A stretch of DNA of 64,000 nucleotides, from assembly GCA_963848335.1 (NCBI GenBank), contig CAWKDD010000006.1, positions 186,001 to 250,000 of the forward strand, read 5' to 3'. This document shows, piece after piece, positions 25,737 through 35,728 of the stretch. How positions within the stretch are numbered: the first letter of the stretch is position 1; every line of letters starts with the position of its first letter. The DNA is from Chersky-840 sp963848335. GTDB taxonomy: Bacteria; Actinomycetota; Acidimicrobiia; Acidimicrobiales; UBA8190. Both the position numbers and the translations under genes were made by a program. The notes beneath the pieces were generated by a model that saw only the letters and a list, made by a program, of their open reading frames with translations, made no database searches and was not told where the DNA came from.

Positions 25737-26369
25737 TCAGTCCGGGGTCGGGGAAGCCGTCGCCATCAGGGCCCTCGCCACGAAGGCCATGGCTCCCTCG
25801 AGGAAGGCCTGGTCGACAGCGTCAGGATCGATGGCGCGCATGATGCTGATGCCGCGCATCAACGCCACCACGATGCGGGCCACCTGCCGCGCCGATTCCG
25901 CCGGCTCCAAGCCGTAGCGGACTCGTTCGGCCTCGATGATCTCTGCCACCGAATCGACGTCGAGGGTGTCGAAGGCGGCCAGTTTCTCCCGTGCCGTCGG
26001 GTTGCGCATGGCGTAGAGGCAGAACTCCTCGTACAGCATGGTCCAGTTGTCCCCCATGGCCTTGGCCTGGTCCCGGATCAGCGTGGCGAATTCGGAGAGC
26101 TGGGCTTCGGGGGAGTCTGCGACTTCGAGCGTGGCCCGCACGGCGTCGAGCTCGCGCTGGTAGTGCGCCTCCAACAACGCCAGGAACAGGTCTTCCTTGT
26201 TCTTGAAGTTGGAGTACACCGCTCCCTTGGTGAACCCCGCCCGGGCCGCCACCTCGTCGAGGGACGCCCCGTGGAACCCCCGCTCCGCGAAGACCTGCTC
26301 GGCCGCCCTGAGGAGGTACTCCCGGGTCTGTTGACGTCTGCGCTCCGGGGTGAGGGGTTCGATCGCCAT
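25737..26369 (-). CDS. TetR-family transcriptional regulator
   Basis: A 210-residue TetR repressor. The N-terminal HTH is complete (LLRAAEQVFAERGFHGASL, EVAARAGFTKGAVYSNFKNK) and the C-terminal all-helical ligand domain ends in a Pro/Thr tail. It is divergent from a two-gene ABC exporter with only 39 bases between the start codons. It therefore almost certainly represses that exporter and itself, as is usual for this arrangement. The ligand is unknown and is probably a substrate of the exporter. Confidence 0.93.
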   Translation of the reverse strand: MAIEPLTPERRRQQTREYLLRAAEQVFAERGFHGASLDEVAARAGFTKGAVYSNFKNKEDLFLALLEAHYQRELDAVRATLEVADSPEAQLSEFATLIRDQAKAMGDNWTMLYEEFCLYAMRNPTAREKLAAFDTLDVDSVAEIIEAERVRYGLEPAESARQVARIVVALMRGISIMRAIDPDAVDQAFLEGAMAFVARALMATASPTPD

Positions 26370-26372
26370 GGG

Positions 26373-26410
26373 TTGTGCTACCGACGAGCATAGTGGATAC
26401 TGTTCGGTAT
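26373..26410 (+). promoter_or_regulatory. Leaderless promoter and TetR operator candidate
   Basis: TACTGT (26398-26403) sits 5 bases before ATG 26409, the spacing of actinobacterial leaderless transcripts. TTGTGC (26373-26378) could be the -35 box. An inverted ATAC/GTAT (26397-26400, 26407-26410) overlaps both the -10 box and the start codon, where TetR binding would block transcription. Confidence 0.5.
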
Positions 26411-27461
26411 GACGGATCTGGCCCAGTATCCGCCTGGCCGGGACACCGCCGATCCCGACCCCGCCGTCCCCGCTGGTGCCTCACGCGCCCAGCCGGGGCC
26501 ACGGCCCGAGGCCGCGGCCGTCCTGACCAGGGCGCTCGTCCGGAACTACGGCTCCAGGGCGGCCCTGGCCGGCATCGATCTCGAGGTGGGGCGGGGCGAG
26601 ATCTACGGCTTCCTCGGGCCCAACGGGGCCGGCAAGTCCACCCTCATACGGGTGCTGTGCACCCTGCTGCGTCCCACCTCGGGCCGGGCGTCGGTGGCCG
26701 GCTACGACGTGGCCGAGCACCCCCGGGAGGTGAGGGTCCGGATCGGGGTGGCCCTGCAGGAGGCGGCCCTCGACCCCCGCCAGACGGGACGGGAGCTGCT
26801 CGCCCTCCAGGGTCGGCTCTACGGCCTGCGGCGCGCCGAGATCCGTCGGCGCCTCGATGCGGTGCTCGACCTCGTCGACGTGGGCCACGCCATCGATCGG
26901 CGTATCGGGACGTATTCGGGAGGGATGAAGCGCCGGCTCGATCTAGCCGCCGCGCTCGTGCACAACCCCGAGGTGCTCTTCCTCGACGAGCCCACCACCG
27001 GCCTCGATCCCGACAGCCGGGCCCGGGTGTGGGCCGAGGTGGCGCGGCTCAACACCGAGTTGGGGATCACCATCTTCCTCACCACCCAGTACCTCGAGGA
27101 GGCCGACGCCTTGGCCGGGCGCGTCGGCATCATCGCCGGGGGCCGGCTCGTGGCCGAAGGCCCCCCCGAAGTGCTCAAGCGCTCGGTGGGCGCGGATCTC
27201 ATCGTGGCGGAGGTGGACGGGACCGACCCCGACGCCCTCGACCGGCTCCGTCGGCTCGGGGTCGTCGACGCCGCCACGATGGAGCACGGCCGCGTCGTGG
27301 TGAGCACCGGCGACGGCCCCGCCGCTCTCGCCCCTGTGGCCACCGAGCTCGGCCGCACACGCCTCGGCGTCCGCAGCGTGACCATGCGCAGCCCCACCCT
27401 CGACGACGTGTTCCGCGAGCTGACCGGGTCGCATCTCGACACCGAAGCGTCGCCTCCGTGA
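26409..27461 (+). CDS. ABC exporter ATP-binding protein (DrrA-like)
   Basis: A 350-residue ATPase of the DrrA drug-resistance/daunorubicin family. Walker A is FLGPNGAGKSTL, the signature is YSGGMKRRLD, Walker B is VLFLDEPTTGLDP, and the H-loop region has TTQYLEEAD, with Gln in place of the usual His region as in many DrrA proteins. The C-terminal accessory region ends with RSPTLDDVFRELTG, typical of the family. It overlaps the permease start by 4 bases (GTGA). Export of a hydrophobic compound is likely. The divergent TetR gene suggests inducible efflux. Confidence 0.93.
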   Translation: MTDLAQYPPGRDTADPDPAVPAGASRAQPGPRPEAAAVLTRALVRNYGSRAALAGIDLEVGRGEIYGFLGPNGAGKSTLIRVLCTLLRPTSGRASVAGYDVAEHPREVRVRIGVALQEAALDPRQTGRELLALQGRLYGLRRAEIRRRLDAVLDLVDVGHAIDRRIGTYSGGMKRRLDLAAALVHNPEVLFLDEPTTGLDPDSRARVWAEVARLNTELGITIFLTTQYLEEADALAGRVGIIAGGRLVAEGPPEVLKRSVGADLIVAEVDGTDPDALDRLRRLGVVDAATMEHGRVVVSTGDGPAALAPVATELGRTRLGVRSVTMRSPTLDDVFRELTGSHLDTEASPP

Positions 27462-28258
27462 CTGCCACGTCGTCACTCGCCATCCGCGGTCGCGAGGCGG
27501 GGTTCGGGCGCGACGTCGGTTCGGTGGCGGCCCGGGCCCTGCGCCAGATCCCGCGCGAGCCGGCGTCGGTGCTCTCCGCGGTGTTCGTGCCCGCCTTCTT
27601 CTACACGACCAACCTGGGGGCGTTCGAGAACCTGACCCGGGGCACCCCGGGGTTCAGCTACAAGGCGTTCCTCATCCCCATGGCCATCGCCTTCGCCGTG
27701 ACGGGCATGTCGCGTGCGCCCACCTTGGTCACCGACATCCAGGACGGGTACTTCGACCGGCTGTGCATGACCCCGGTCCGCCGCCTGGCGCTGCTCCTCG
27801 GGCTGATGGTCGCCGACGTCGTCGTGATCGTGGCGCTGTGCCTCCCCGTGCTCGCCATCGGCTTCGCCATCGGGGTGCGCTTCGCCACCGGAGCGGCGGG
27901 GGTGCTCGCCTTCATCGGTTTCTCCGCCTTGTGGGGCCTGGCCTTCACCGGCTTTCCCTACGCCGTGGCCCTCAAGACCGGAAGTCCGGCCGCAGTGAGC
28001 TCTTCGTTCGTCCTCTTCTTCCCGCTCTTCTTCCTGAGCGACGCGGTGGTGCCCAAGCAGGCGCTCACCGGGTGGTTCTCGGTGATCGCGACCTACAACC
28101 CGATCACCTACCTGCTGGGCGCGTTGCGCTCGCTGGTCTCGGGGGGATGGGAGGCGAAGGCCTTGGGGGAGGGACTGGCCGCCCTCGCCGCCATCGGCGT
28201 GCTGAGCATGACCCTGGCCCTCCTGGCGTTGCGGGGCCGGATCCGACGCGGTGCATGA
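27458..28258 (+). CDS. ABC-2 type transporter permease (DrrB-like)
   Basis: A 266-residue permease with six hydrophobic segments and the ABC-2 family stretch VTDIQDGYFDRLCMTPVRR, followed by LLGLMVADVVVIVALCLPVL and a C-terminal ITYLLGALRSLVSGGW. The start is GTG 27458, overlapping the ATPase stop as GTGA. This pair forms a homodimeric exporter with two ATPases and two permeases. No accessory gene follows. The next gene is a P450 with 65 bases between, possibly in the same transcript, which may hint at export of a P450 product. Confidence 0.92.
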   Translation: MTATSSLAIRGREAGFGRDVGSVAARALRQIPREPASVLSAVFVPAFFYTTNLGAFENLTRGTPGFSYKAFLIPMAIAFAVTGMSRAPTLVTDIQDGYFDRLCMTPVRRLALLLGLMVADVVVIVALCLPVLAIGFAIGVRFATGAAGVLAFIGFSALWGLAFTGFPYAVALKTGSPAAVSSSFVLFFPLFFLSDAVVPKQALTGWFSVIATYNPITYLLGALRSLVSGGWEAKALGEGLAALAAIGVLSMTLALLALRGRIRRGA

Positions 28259-28323
28259 GGGCACCGACCGGGTTGCGACGCCTGCCAGACTGAAGGTCGC
28301 AGGACGCGAAGTGGAGGGTGCGA

Positions 28324-29518
28324 GTGGCCGACGCTGACGTCGAAGACGGTGCCGGGGACAGCTTCGACATCTACGACTACTGGGAGGAGTGCCGGCGCGA
28401 CCAGCCGGTGGGTCGCTTCGGGGGCCCGGAGTCCGACATATGGCTGGTGACCCGGTACGCCGACGTCGAGCTCGTGTTGCGCGACCCCAAGCGCTTCTCG
28501 AGTCCGCGTCAACGCCGACACCATGGGCCCGGTCATGGGCACCGTGATCCTGGCCATGGACGGCGAGGAGCACCGCCGCTACCGGAACCTGGTGGCCCAT
28601 GCCTTCCGGCCCTCGGCTCTGGCCAGCTGGGAGGCCACCCTCATCGTGCCCACCATCCACCGGCTCATCGACGGCCTGACCGGGCGAACCGGCGCCGATC
28701 TCGTCGAGGAGATCACGAGCCGCTTCCCCGTGCAGGTCATCGCCGGGGTGCTCGGGGTCCCCTCCGAGGACCACGAGCGGTTCCACACCTGGGCGCTCGA
28801 CATGAACAAGGGCCCCGACGACTACGCCCTGTCCATCGCCGCGTCGGCGGCCATGCGGGCCTATCTCACCCCCATCGTCGAGGACCGCAAGGCGCACCCC
28901 ACCGACGATCTGGTCTCCGACATCGTCACCGCCGAGGTCGACGGCGAACGCCTGGGTGACGAGCACATCTACGGCTTCCTGCGCCTGCTGCTCCCTGCCG
29001 GGGCCGAGACCACCTTCGCCGCCATGGGCAGCTGCCTGCTCGCCCTGCTCGAGAGGCCCGAGGTCCTGGCACGTGTGCGGCGGGACCCCAACCTCCTCGA
29101 CGCCGTGATCGAGGAGACCCTGCGGTGGGAGACCTCGGTCACCATGGTCAACCGGGAGACCACCTGCCCGGTGGTGATCGACGGGGTCGAGATCCCCCAG
29201 GGCGTGTCGCTGGTGTGCGCCACGGGTTCGGCCAACCGCGACGAGTCGCGCTACCACGACGCGCAGCAGTGGGACCTCGACCGCCGCGAGCCGCCCCACA
29301 TCGCCTTCGGCACCGGTCGTCACCAGTGCCTCGGCATGCACCTCGCCCGCATGGAGCTGCGCATCGGGCTCGGCGCCCTGCTCGAGAGGCTGCCGGGACT
29401 GCGCCTCGACGACGCCGACGACGGTGTCGACGCCGTGCGTGTCGAGGGACTCGCCTTCCGGTCCCCGCCGCGGCTCCCGGTGGTCTTCGACTCGGTGCTG
29501 CCCGGCCCGCCGGGCTGA
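28324..29518 (+). CDS. Cytochrome P450, second copy (frame broken near the start)
   Basis: About 397 residues once one extra base near 28501-28504 is removed. Front and rear frames then join as RDPKRFSSRVNADTMGPV, a normal P450 B-C region. The I-helix has LLPAGAETTFAAM, ExxR is EETLR and the haem loop is FGTGRHQCLGMHLARME. GTG 28324 is chosen because GGAGGG lies five bases upstream. GTG 28318 would overlap that site. No ferredoxin gene is adjacent, unlike the first P450. It converges on gyrA. Substrate unknown. Confidence 0.88.
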
Positions 29519-29538
29519 CCTGTTCGAGACGCCTGGCT

Positions 29539-32029
29539 CTACTCGTCCTCTTCGCCGGTGACAGCAGCCACAGCGGCCACGCTGTGGCCTTCCTCGAGGC
29601 TCATGAGGCGCACACCGGTGGCGTCCCGGCCCTGAGCGGCGATCTCGCGTACCGCCGTGCGGATCACGATCCCTCCCGTCGAGATGAGCAGGATCTCGTC
29701 GTCGAGCCCGGCCATGAAGGCGGCCACGACCCGGCCCCGGCGGGCTGTCAGCTTGATGGCCCGCACCCCCTGGCCGCCGCGACCTTGGCGGCCGAAGTGG
29801 TCGGTCTTGGTGCGCTTGCCGTAGCCGGCGTCGGTCACGATGAGGATGTCGTTGTCGGGGCGGACCACGTCGCACGACACAACCTCGTCGCCGGCGCGCA
29901 GCCGCATGCCCCGCACGCCCGCCGCGTCCCGGCCCATGGGCCGGACGTCAGTCTCGGAGAACCGGATGCCGCTCCCGTTACGGCTCACCATGACGACGTC
30001 GTCGTCCCCCGAGGTCGCCACCACGCGCACGAGCTCATCGCCGTCGCGCAGCGCGATGGCGATGAAGCCCTCACGGCGCGACTTGTCATACTCGGAGAAC
30101 GCCGTCTTCTTCACCTGGCCCATCTTGGTGGCGAAGGTCAGGAACCCCCCCGAGTCGAAGTCGCGCGTGGCCACGATGGCCTGGATCTTCTCGCTCGGCG
30201 CCAGGGGCAGCAGGTTGACGACCGCCGTTCCCCGCGCCGTGCGCTCCTTCATGGGCACCTCGTGGGCGCGCAGGCGGTAGACGCGGCCGCGGTTGGAGAA
30301 CAGCAGCAGGTACGCCAGCGACGTGGTGTGGACCACGTCGTCGACCAGGTCCTCCTCTTTGAGGCGGGCTCCCTGCACCCCGCGCCCGCCGCGGCCCTGG
30401 GTTCGGAACGAACCCGCCGGCACGGCCTTGATGTAGCCGGCCCGGGTCATGGTCACGACGATCTCCTCGTCGCTGATGAGGTCTTCGACCCCGAGCTCGC
30501 CGGGGTCGTGGGTGATCTGGGTGCGGCGGTCGTCGGCGAACTTCGACCGGATGTCGCCCAGCTCGGCGGCGATCACGCCCCGCAGGCGCCCGGGGTCGGC
30601 CAGGATGGCCTCGAGCTCGGCGATGGTGGTGCGTAGCTCCTGCATCTCGTCTTCGAGGTTCGACCGGCCCAGTCGGGTGAGCCGTCCCAGGGTCATGTCC
30701 AGGATGTGCTCGGACTGCTCCTCGCTGAAGGAGAACGGTTCGGCCATCGAGCGCGGTGCGCGCCCCGGGCCGGTCTTCGGACGCCCGGATGGCCGCGATC
30801 ACGGCGTCGAGCATGTCGATGGCCTTGAGCAGGCCTTCGACGATGTGGGCGCGCGCCCGGGCCTTGCGCAGGCGGAAATCCGAACGGCGGGTGACCACCT
30901 CGACCTGGTGGTCCGCGTAGTGGGACACGGCCTGGGCCAGGTTGAGAGTGCGGGGCACACCGTCGACCAGGGCCACCATGTTCACGGCGAAGTTGGTCTG
31001 CAGGGGCGTGTGCTTGTAGAGGTTGTTCAGCACCACATTGGCGTTGGCGTCGCGCTTGAGCGTGATGACCAGACGGGGCATCTTCCCCGCCGAGTCGTTC
31101 TGGACGTCGGAGATCCCGTCGAGCAGTCCGGCGTTGGCGAGCTCGCCGATCTTCTGCTCGATCACCTCGACCGAGGTCTGGAAGGGGATGTCGGTGACCA
31201 CGATGCGCGTGGTGCCACGGCTCTCGTCGACCTCGGCGTCGGCGCGCATCTTGATGGACCCCTTGCCGGTCCGGTACGCGTCGAGGATTCCCTGGCGGCC
31301 CAAGATCTGCGCCCCGGTGGGGAAGTCGGGGCCTTTGACGAATTGCATCAGGTCGTCGGGGGTGGCCTCGGGGTTCTCCAGCACATGGGTGACGGCGTCG
31401 ATGACCTCCCCCAGGTTGTGGGGAGGGATGTTGGTGGCCATCCCCACCGCGATCCCCTGGGAGCCGTTGACGAGGAGGTTGGGGAAGCGTGACGGGAGCA
31501 CCACAGGCTCCTCGGTGGAGCCGTCGTAGTTGGGGACGAAGTCGATGGTCTCCTCGTCGATGCCGGCCAGCATCTCCATGGCCAACGGCGCCAGACGGCA
31601 CTCCGTGTAGCGCATGGCGGCCGGGCCCTCCTCGGGGCCGCGCCCGCCGAAGTTGCCGTGGCCGTCGATGAGGACGTGACGCAGGCTGAAGTCCTGGGCC
31701 ATGCGGGCCAGCGCGTCGTAGATGGCGGTGTCGCCATGGGGATGGAAGTTCCCCATGACCTCCCCCACGGCCTTGGCGCACTTGGCGTGGGGCCTGTCGG
31801 GCCGCAGGTTCTGCTCGTACATCGAGTAGAGGATGCGGCGGTGCACGGGCTTGAGCCCGTCGCGCACATCGGGCAGCGCCCGGGACACGATGACGGACAT
31901 GGAGTACTCGAGGAACGAGCGCTCCATCTCCTCCTGGATCTCGATGGGCTCGATAGACGGTGGGACGGCCTCGGGGACCTCGGTCCCGGTGCCGGTCCCG
32001 CCGTCGCCGCTACCCCCGCGTTTGGCCAT
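29539..32029 (-). CDS. gyrA: DNA gyrase subunit A (frame broken)
   Basis: The breakage-reunion subunit of DNA gyrase, about 829 residues after removing one base near 30745-30752. The front frame ends AIRASEDRPGART and the rear frame resumes MAEPFSFSEEQSEHILDM, an internal family sequence. The catalytic Tyr lies in AAMRYTECRL. The quinolone region reads HPHGDTAIYDAL, with Thr where E. coli has Ser83 and Asp retained at position 87. The C-terminal pinwheel has the GyrA box QGRGGRG. The gene follows gyrB by 56 bases, as usual near actinobacterial origins. The break cannot be real inactivation, since gyrase is essential. Confidence 0.97.
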
Positions 32030-32085
32030 GTGGGCCTGGTCCCTTCGTACTCACCGGAGTGGCGCTCGCCACCCCGAGCGCTTGC

Positions 32086-34053
32086 TCAGATGTCGAGGAA
32101 GCGCACGTCCTTGGCGTTGGTCTGGATGAAGTGGCGGCGCAGTTCGACATCGTCGCCCATGAGCACCGAGCACACGTCGTCGGCCATGGCGGCTTGCTCC
32201 ACGTTGATCTGCAGGAGCGACCGGCGCGCCACGTCCATGGTCGTGTCGCGCAGCTCGTGGAAGTCCATCTCCCCGAGGCCCTTCAGGCGCTGGAAGTCCT
32301 GCTTGTGGTCGGGGTGTTCAGCCAGGAAGGCGGCCCTGGCCACATCGTCTTTGAGGTAGCGCTTCTCCTTGCCCACCAGGGTCGAGTACAACGGCGGCTG
32401 CGCCACGTACACGAACCCCCCCTCCACGAGCGGCTTCATCTGCCGGAAGAAGAAGGTGAGCAACAGGGTGCGGATGTGCGAGCCGTCGACATCGGCGTCG
32501 GCCAGGATGATCACCTTGTGGTACCGGATCTTGTCGACGTCGAACTCGTCGGCCAGCCCCGCCCCGATGGCCGAGATGAGGGCCTGGATCTCGGCGTTCT
32601 TGAGCATCTTGTCGATGCGGGCCCGCTCGACGTTGAGGATCTTCCCCCGGATCGGCAAGATGGCCTGGAGGCGCGGGTTGCGGGCGTCTTTGGCCGAGCC
32701 GCCCGCCGAGTTGCCCTCCACGATGAACAGCTCGCTCTCGCGGGGGTCGCGCGACGAGCAGTCGACGAGCTTGCCGGGGAGCCCCGCTCCGCCCAGGGCG
32801 GACTTCCGCCGGGTCAGGTCGCGCGCGGCGCGTGCCGCCACGCGGGCCCGGGCCGCCGTGGTCGACTTCTGCACGATCTGGTTGGCCTCACGGGGGTTCT
32901 CCTCGAGCCAGTCGACCAGCTTCTCGTTGGTGGCCCGTTCCACCAGCGACCGGATGGAGACGTTGCCCAGCTTGGCCTTGGTCTGGCCTTCGAACTGCGG
33001 ATCGCGCAGCCGGACCGAGATGATGGCGGTCAGTCCCTCGCGGATGTCCTCGCCGAGGAAGTTGTCCTCCTTCTCCTTGAGCGCGCCCTTGGCCCGGGCG
33101 TAACGGTTCACGGCGTTGGTGAGGGCCTTCTTGAAGCCCTCCTCGTGCATGCCGCCCTCGATGGTCGAGATGCCGTTGGCGAAGGAGTGGATGGACTCGT
33201 GGAACCCCGTGTTCCACTGCAGCGCCACCTCCACCTCCTGGTCGTCCTCGGACTGGGTGTAGGAGCACACCCTCCGGAACAACGCCTCTTTGGAGGTGTT
33301 GAGGTGCTTCACGTAGTCGACGATCCCACCCGAGTAGCGGTAGGTGACCTTCTGCTCGCGCTCGGCCCGCTCGTCGGCGAAGCGGATCTCGAGGCCCTTG
33401 TTGAGAAAGGCCATCATCTGCAGGCGCTCGAGGACGGTCTGGGCCCGGAACTCGGTCTCCTCGAAGATGCTGGCGTCGGGCCAGAACGTCACCGTGGTGC
33501 CCGTGCGGGCCTCGCCGGCCCGGTCCTTGGGAGCCGGGCCGGTGGCCTTGAGCTTCTTCTTGCGCTCGCCACCGTCGGCGAACTCGGCCACGTGGTGCTT
33601 GCCGTCGCGGTCGATCTCCAGCACGAGCTTCGTGGACAAGGCGTTGACCACCGAGACGCCCACGCCGTGCAGGCCGCCTGACACCTTGTACCCCGCACCG
33701 CCGAATTTGCCCCCGGCGTGCAGCGTGGTCAGCACCAGCTCGGCCGCGGAGAGCTCGGGGTAGAGCTCGTTGGGCTCGACCGGGATGCCACGGCCGTTGT
33801 CCTTGACCCGGCAGCCGCCGTCGGCCAGCAAGGTGACGTCGATCTGGGTGCAGTACCCCGCCATGGCCTCGTCGATGGAGTTGTCGACGACCTCCCAGAC
33901 GAGGTGGTGCAGCCCCGTCGGCCCCGTCGACCCGATGTACATGCCGGGACGGGCCCGGACCGGATCGAGGCCTTCGAGGACGGTGATGTCGCTGGCGTCG
34001 TACGAGCCCGCGGAGCCGTTGGTGCCGGCTCCAACCTCTGTCTTCAGCGCCAC
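32086..34053 (-). CDS. gyrB: DNA gyrase subunit B
   Basis: A 655-residue ATPase subunit of gyrase. The GHKL ATP site is seen in EVVDNSIDEAMAG, DNGRGIPV and GLHGVGVSVVNALS. The TOPRIM metal site is EGNSAGGSA and DADVDGSH. The length and C-terminus (DVRFLDI) are normal for a gram-positive type GyrB. ATG 34053 follows a region of 193 bases without genes, which should contain its promoter. It precedes gyrA. No frame problem was seen. Confidence 0.98.
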   Translation of the reverse strand: MALKTEVGAGTNGSAGSYDASDITVLEGLDPVRARPGMYIGSTGPTGLHHLVWEVVDNSIDEAMAGYCTQIDVTLLADGGCRVKDNGRGIPVEPNELYPELSAAELVLTTLHAGGKFGGAGYKVSGGLHGVGVSVVNALSTKLVLEIDRDGKHHVAEFADGGERKKKLKATGPAPKDRAGEARTGTTVTFWPDASIFEETEFRAQTVLERLQMMAFLNKGLEIRFADERAEREQKVTYRYSGGIVDYVKHLNTSKEALFRRVCSYTQSEDDQEVEVALQWNTGFHESIHSFANGISTIEGGMHEEGFKKALTNAVNRYARAKGALKEKEDNFLGEDIREGLTAIISVRLRDPQFEGQTKAKLGNVSIRSLVERATNEKLVDWLEENPREANQIVQKSTTAARARVAARAARDLTRRKSALGGAGLPGKLVDCSSRDPRESELFIVEGNSAGGSAKDARNPRLQAILPIRGKILNVERARIDKMLKNAEIQALISAIGAGLADEFDVDKIRYHKVIILADADVDGSHIRTLLLTFFFRQMKPLVEGGFVYVAQPPLYSTLVGKEKRYLKDDVARAAFLAEHPDHKQDFQRLKGLGEMDFHELRDTTMDVARRSLLQINVEQAAMADDVCSVLMGDDVELRRHFIQTNAKDVRFLDI

Positions 34054-34246
34054 GCGCGCGCCCTTTCTGGTCCTTTTCCGATCGGGGGACGCACCGTCCC
34101 GACACAGTCCCGCGGGGGGCTGTTCCGTGCGTTACCGACGCCTTTCACTCTACCAGGAGAGGGTGACGCGACGGGCCGGAACGGCCCCGGCGCGGGCGCC
34201 GAATTCCAGTGCTCTGAGCAGGGAGTTCTTCAACAGCTCGCGACGC

Positions 34247-34591
34247 TCATCGCCGCACGCGGACCTCGAGGCGTTCGAGGGCGTTCCGAGCCCCGCACAC
34301 GTCGCTCAACCGGGCCAGGATGTCGGGCGCGAGATGCCGGATCTGTGTCGCCCAGGCAGGATGGTCCGCGCTCACCACCAGCGTCACACCGTCGACGCGC
34401 ACCGGGCTCACATGAGCCGCCACCGCGGGGCCCACAATGTCGTCCCAGCGGCCGAACACCGCGCCCACCACGTCGGCCCGCCCCGCCCCCAAGGTGCTGG
34501 CGACCTCGCCCAGCGCGTCCCCGATCCGCACCGGCCCCGTTTCCGAACGGCCCCGCCCGTCGCGCCGGGCCCGGCCACCGGGTCCGGTCAC
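34247..34591 (-). CDS. dciA: DciA-like (DUF721) replicative-helicase loader
   Basis: A 114-residue protein with the DUF721/DciA core: GEVASTLGAGRADVVGAVF, RWDDIVGPAVAAHVSPV and ADHPAWATQIRHLAPDIL. DciA assists loading of DnaB at the origin in bacteria that lack DnaC/DnaI. It overlaps the recF stop by 4 bases, the standard actinobacterial order recF-dciA-gyrB. An Arg-rich N-terminal tail is usual. Confident by family and context. Confidence 0.88.
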   Translation of the reverse strand: MTGPGGRARRDGRGRSETGPVRIGDALGEVASTLGAGRADVVGAVFGRWDDIVGPAVAAHVSPVRVDGVTLVVSADHPAWATQIRHLAPDILARLSDVCGARNALERLEVRVRR

Positions 34592-35688
34592 CGGTCACCG
34601 GCCCCGCCGGCGACACTGCCCAGGCGCCCTCCCGCCACCTCCACCACCCGACCCGCGTGCACCACGGGCGGGGGGTCGACCGCCGTGGTGAGCAGCACCT
34701 GGCCCGGGGGCAGCAGCTCCACCAGGGCGGCGGCCCGGTAGGCGTCCAGCTCGGAGAACACGTCGTCCAGCAGCAGCACGGGAGGCTCGGGCAGGTCGCC
34801 CCGACGTAGCTCGTGGGTGGCCAGGCGCAGGGCGAGAGCCACGCACCGCTGCTCACCCTGCGAAGCATGGGTCCGGGTCGGCCGGGCGGCGATGGACAGC
34901 TCGAGGTCGTCACGGTGCGGCCCCACCGACGTGATCTGGCGCCGCACGTCGTCATGGCGCGCCGCCCCCAGGGCGGCGCTCAGGTCGCCCTCCCATGAAC
35001 GCCGGTACCGCAGGGTCACGGGCTCCGACACGCCCGCCAGGCGCTCGTAGGCGCCCGATGCCGGCGCCGTGAGCTCGGCCGCCAGGGCTTCGCGCTCGGC
35101 CGCCAGGGCGGTGCCCGCCTCGCCGAGCCGGGCGTCCCACACATCGAGCGTGGCCACGATGGCGCTGTCGGGGCGCCCGCCCGACTGGCGCAGCACCGCG
35201 CCCCTCTGGCGCAGGATGCGGTCGACCTCCGTCACGAGCGCGTCGAGCCGGGCGTGGCGCGCCATGAGGACGTCGTCGAGGTACTGGCGACGTCCGGCCG
35301 GCCCTCCCTGGACGAGGTCGAGGTCGTTGGGCGCGAACACCGTCACGTTGAGCGCCTCGGCGAGCTCGGATCGGCGACGCACCGGTTGCCGGTTGACCTG
35401 GGTGCGCGCCTGGCCGTCGACGGGAATCTCCGCCTCGACGAGCACGGCACGCGTTCCCGCCGACGCCTCGGCGCGCACCACGGCGCGCGTCGATCCGCTG
35501 CGCACCAGCACGTCGCGTGCTGCGCCGCGGATCGAACGCTGGGTGGCGAGCCATCCCACCGCCTCGAGGATCGACGTCTTGCCGGCGCCGTTGGGCCCCC
35601 GCAGCACCGTCAGGCCGCCGGGGTCGGGTCGGAATTCGGTCTCCGCGAAGCAGCGGAAATCGGCCAGCCACAGCGTGGAGATGGCCAC
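34588..35688 (-). CDS. recF: DNA replication/repair protein RecF
   Basis: A 366-residue SMC-like ATPase that loads RecA at gaps. Walker A is RGPNGAGKTSILEAV, the signature region is SVGPHRDDLEL and Walker B is VLLLDDVFSELDAYR. It lies between dnaN (40-base gap) and dciA (4-base overlap). Length and motif order are normal. Confidence 0.96.
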   Translation of the reverse strand: MAISTLWLADFRCFAETEFRPDPGGLTVLRGPNGAGKTSILEAVGWLATQRSIRGAARDVLVRSGSTRAVVRAEASAGTRAVLVEAEIPVDGQARTQVNRQPVRRRSELAEALNVTVFAPNDLDLVQGGPAGRRQYLDDVLMARHARLDALVTEVDRILRQRGAVLRQSGGRPDSAIVATLDVWDARLGEAGTALAAEREALAAELTAPASGAYERLAGVSEPVTLRYRRSWEGDLSAALGAARHDDVRRQITSVGPHRDDLELSIAARPTRTHASQGEQRCVALALRLATHELRRGDLPEPPVLLLDDVFSELDAYRAAALVELLPPGQVLLTTAVDPPPVVHAGRVVEVAGGRLGSVAGGAGDR

Positions 35689-35728
35689 GGGGTCGTGATA
35701 CGTGCCGGCAGTGACAGGTGCTGGATCG

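Noticed and set aside
30740..30760. Programmed frameshift or intein in gyrA
   Set aside because: No slippery sequence or intein was seen, and many other genes show similar one-base breaks, so an error is more likely.
29539..32029. Quinolone resistance from Thr in the GyrA quinolone region
   Set aside because: Thr at this position differs from E. coli Ser83, but natural variation is common across phyla. No evidence for resistance.
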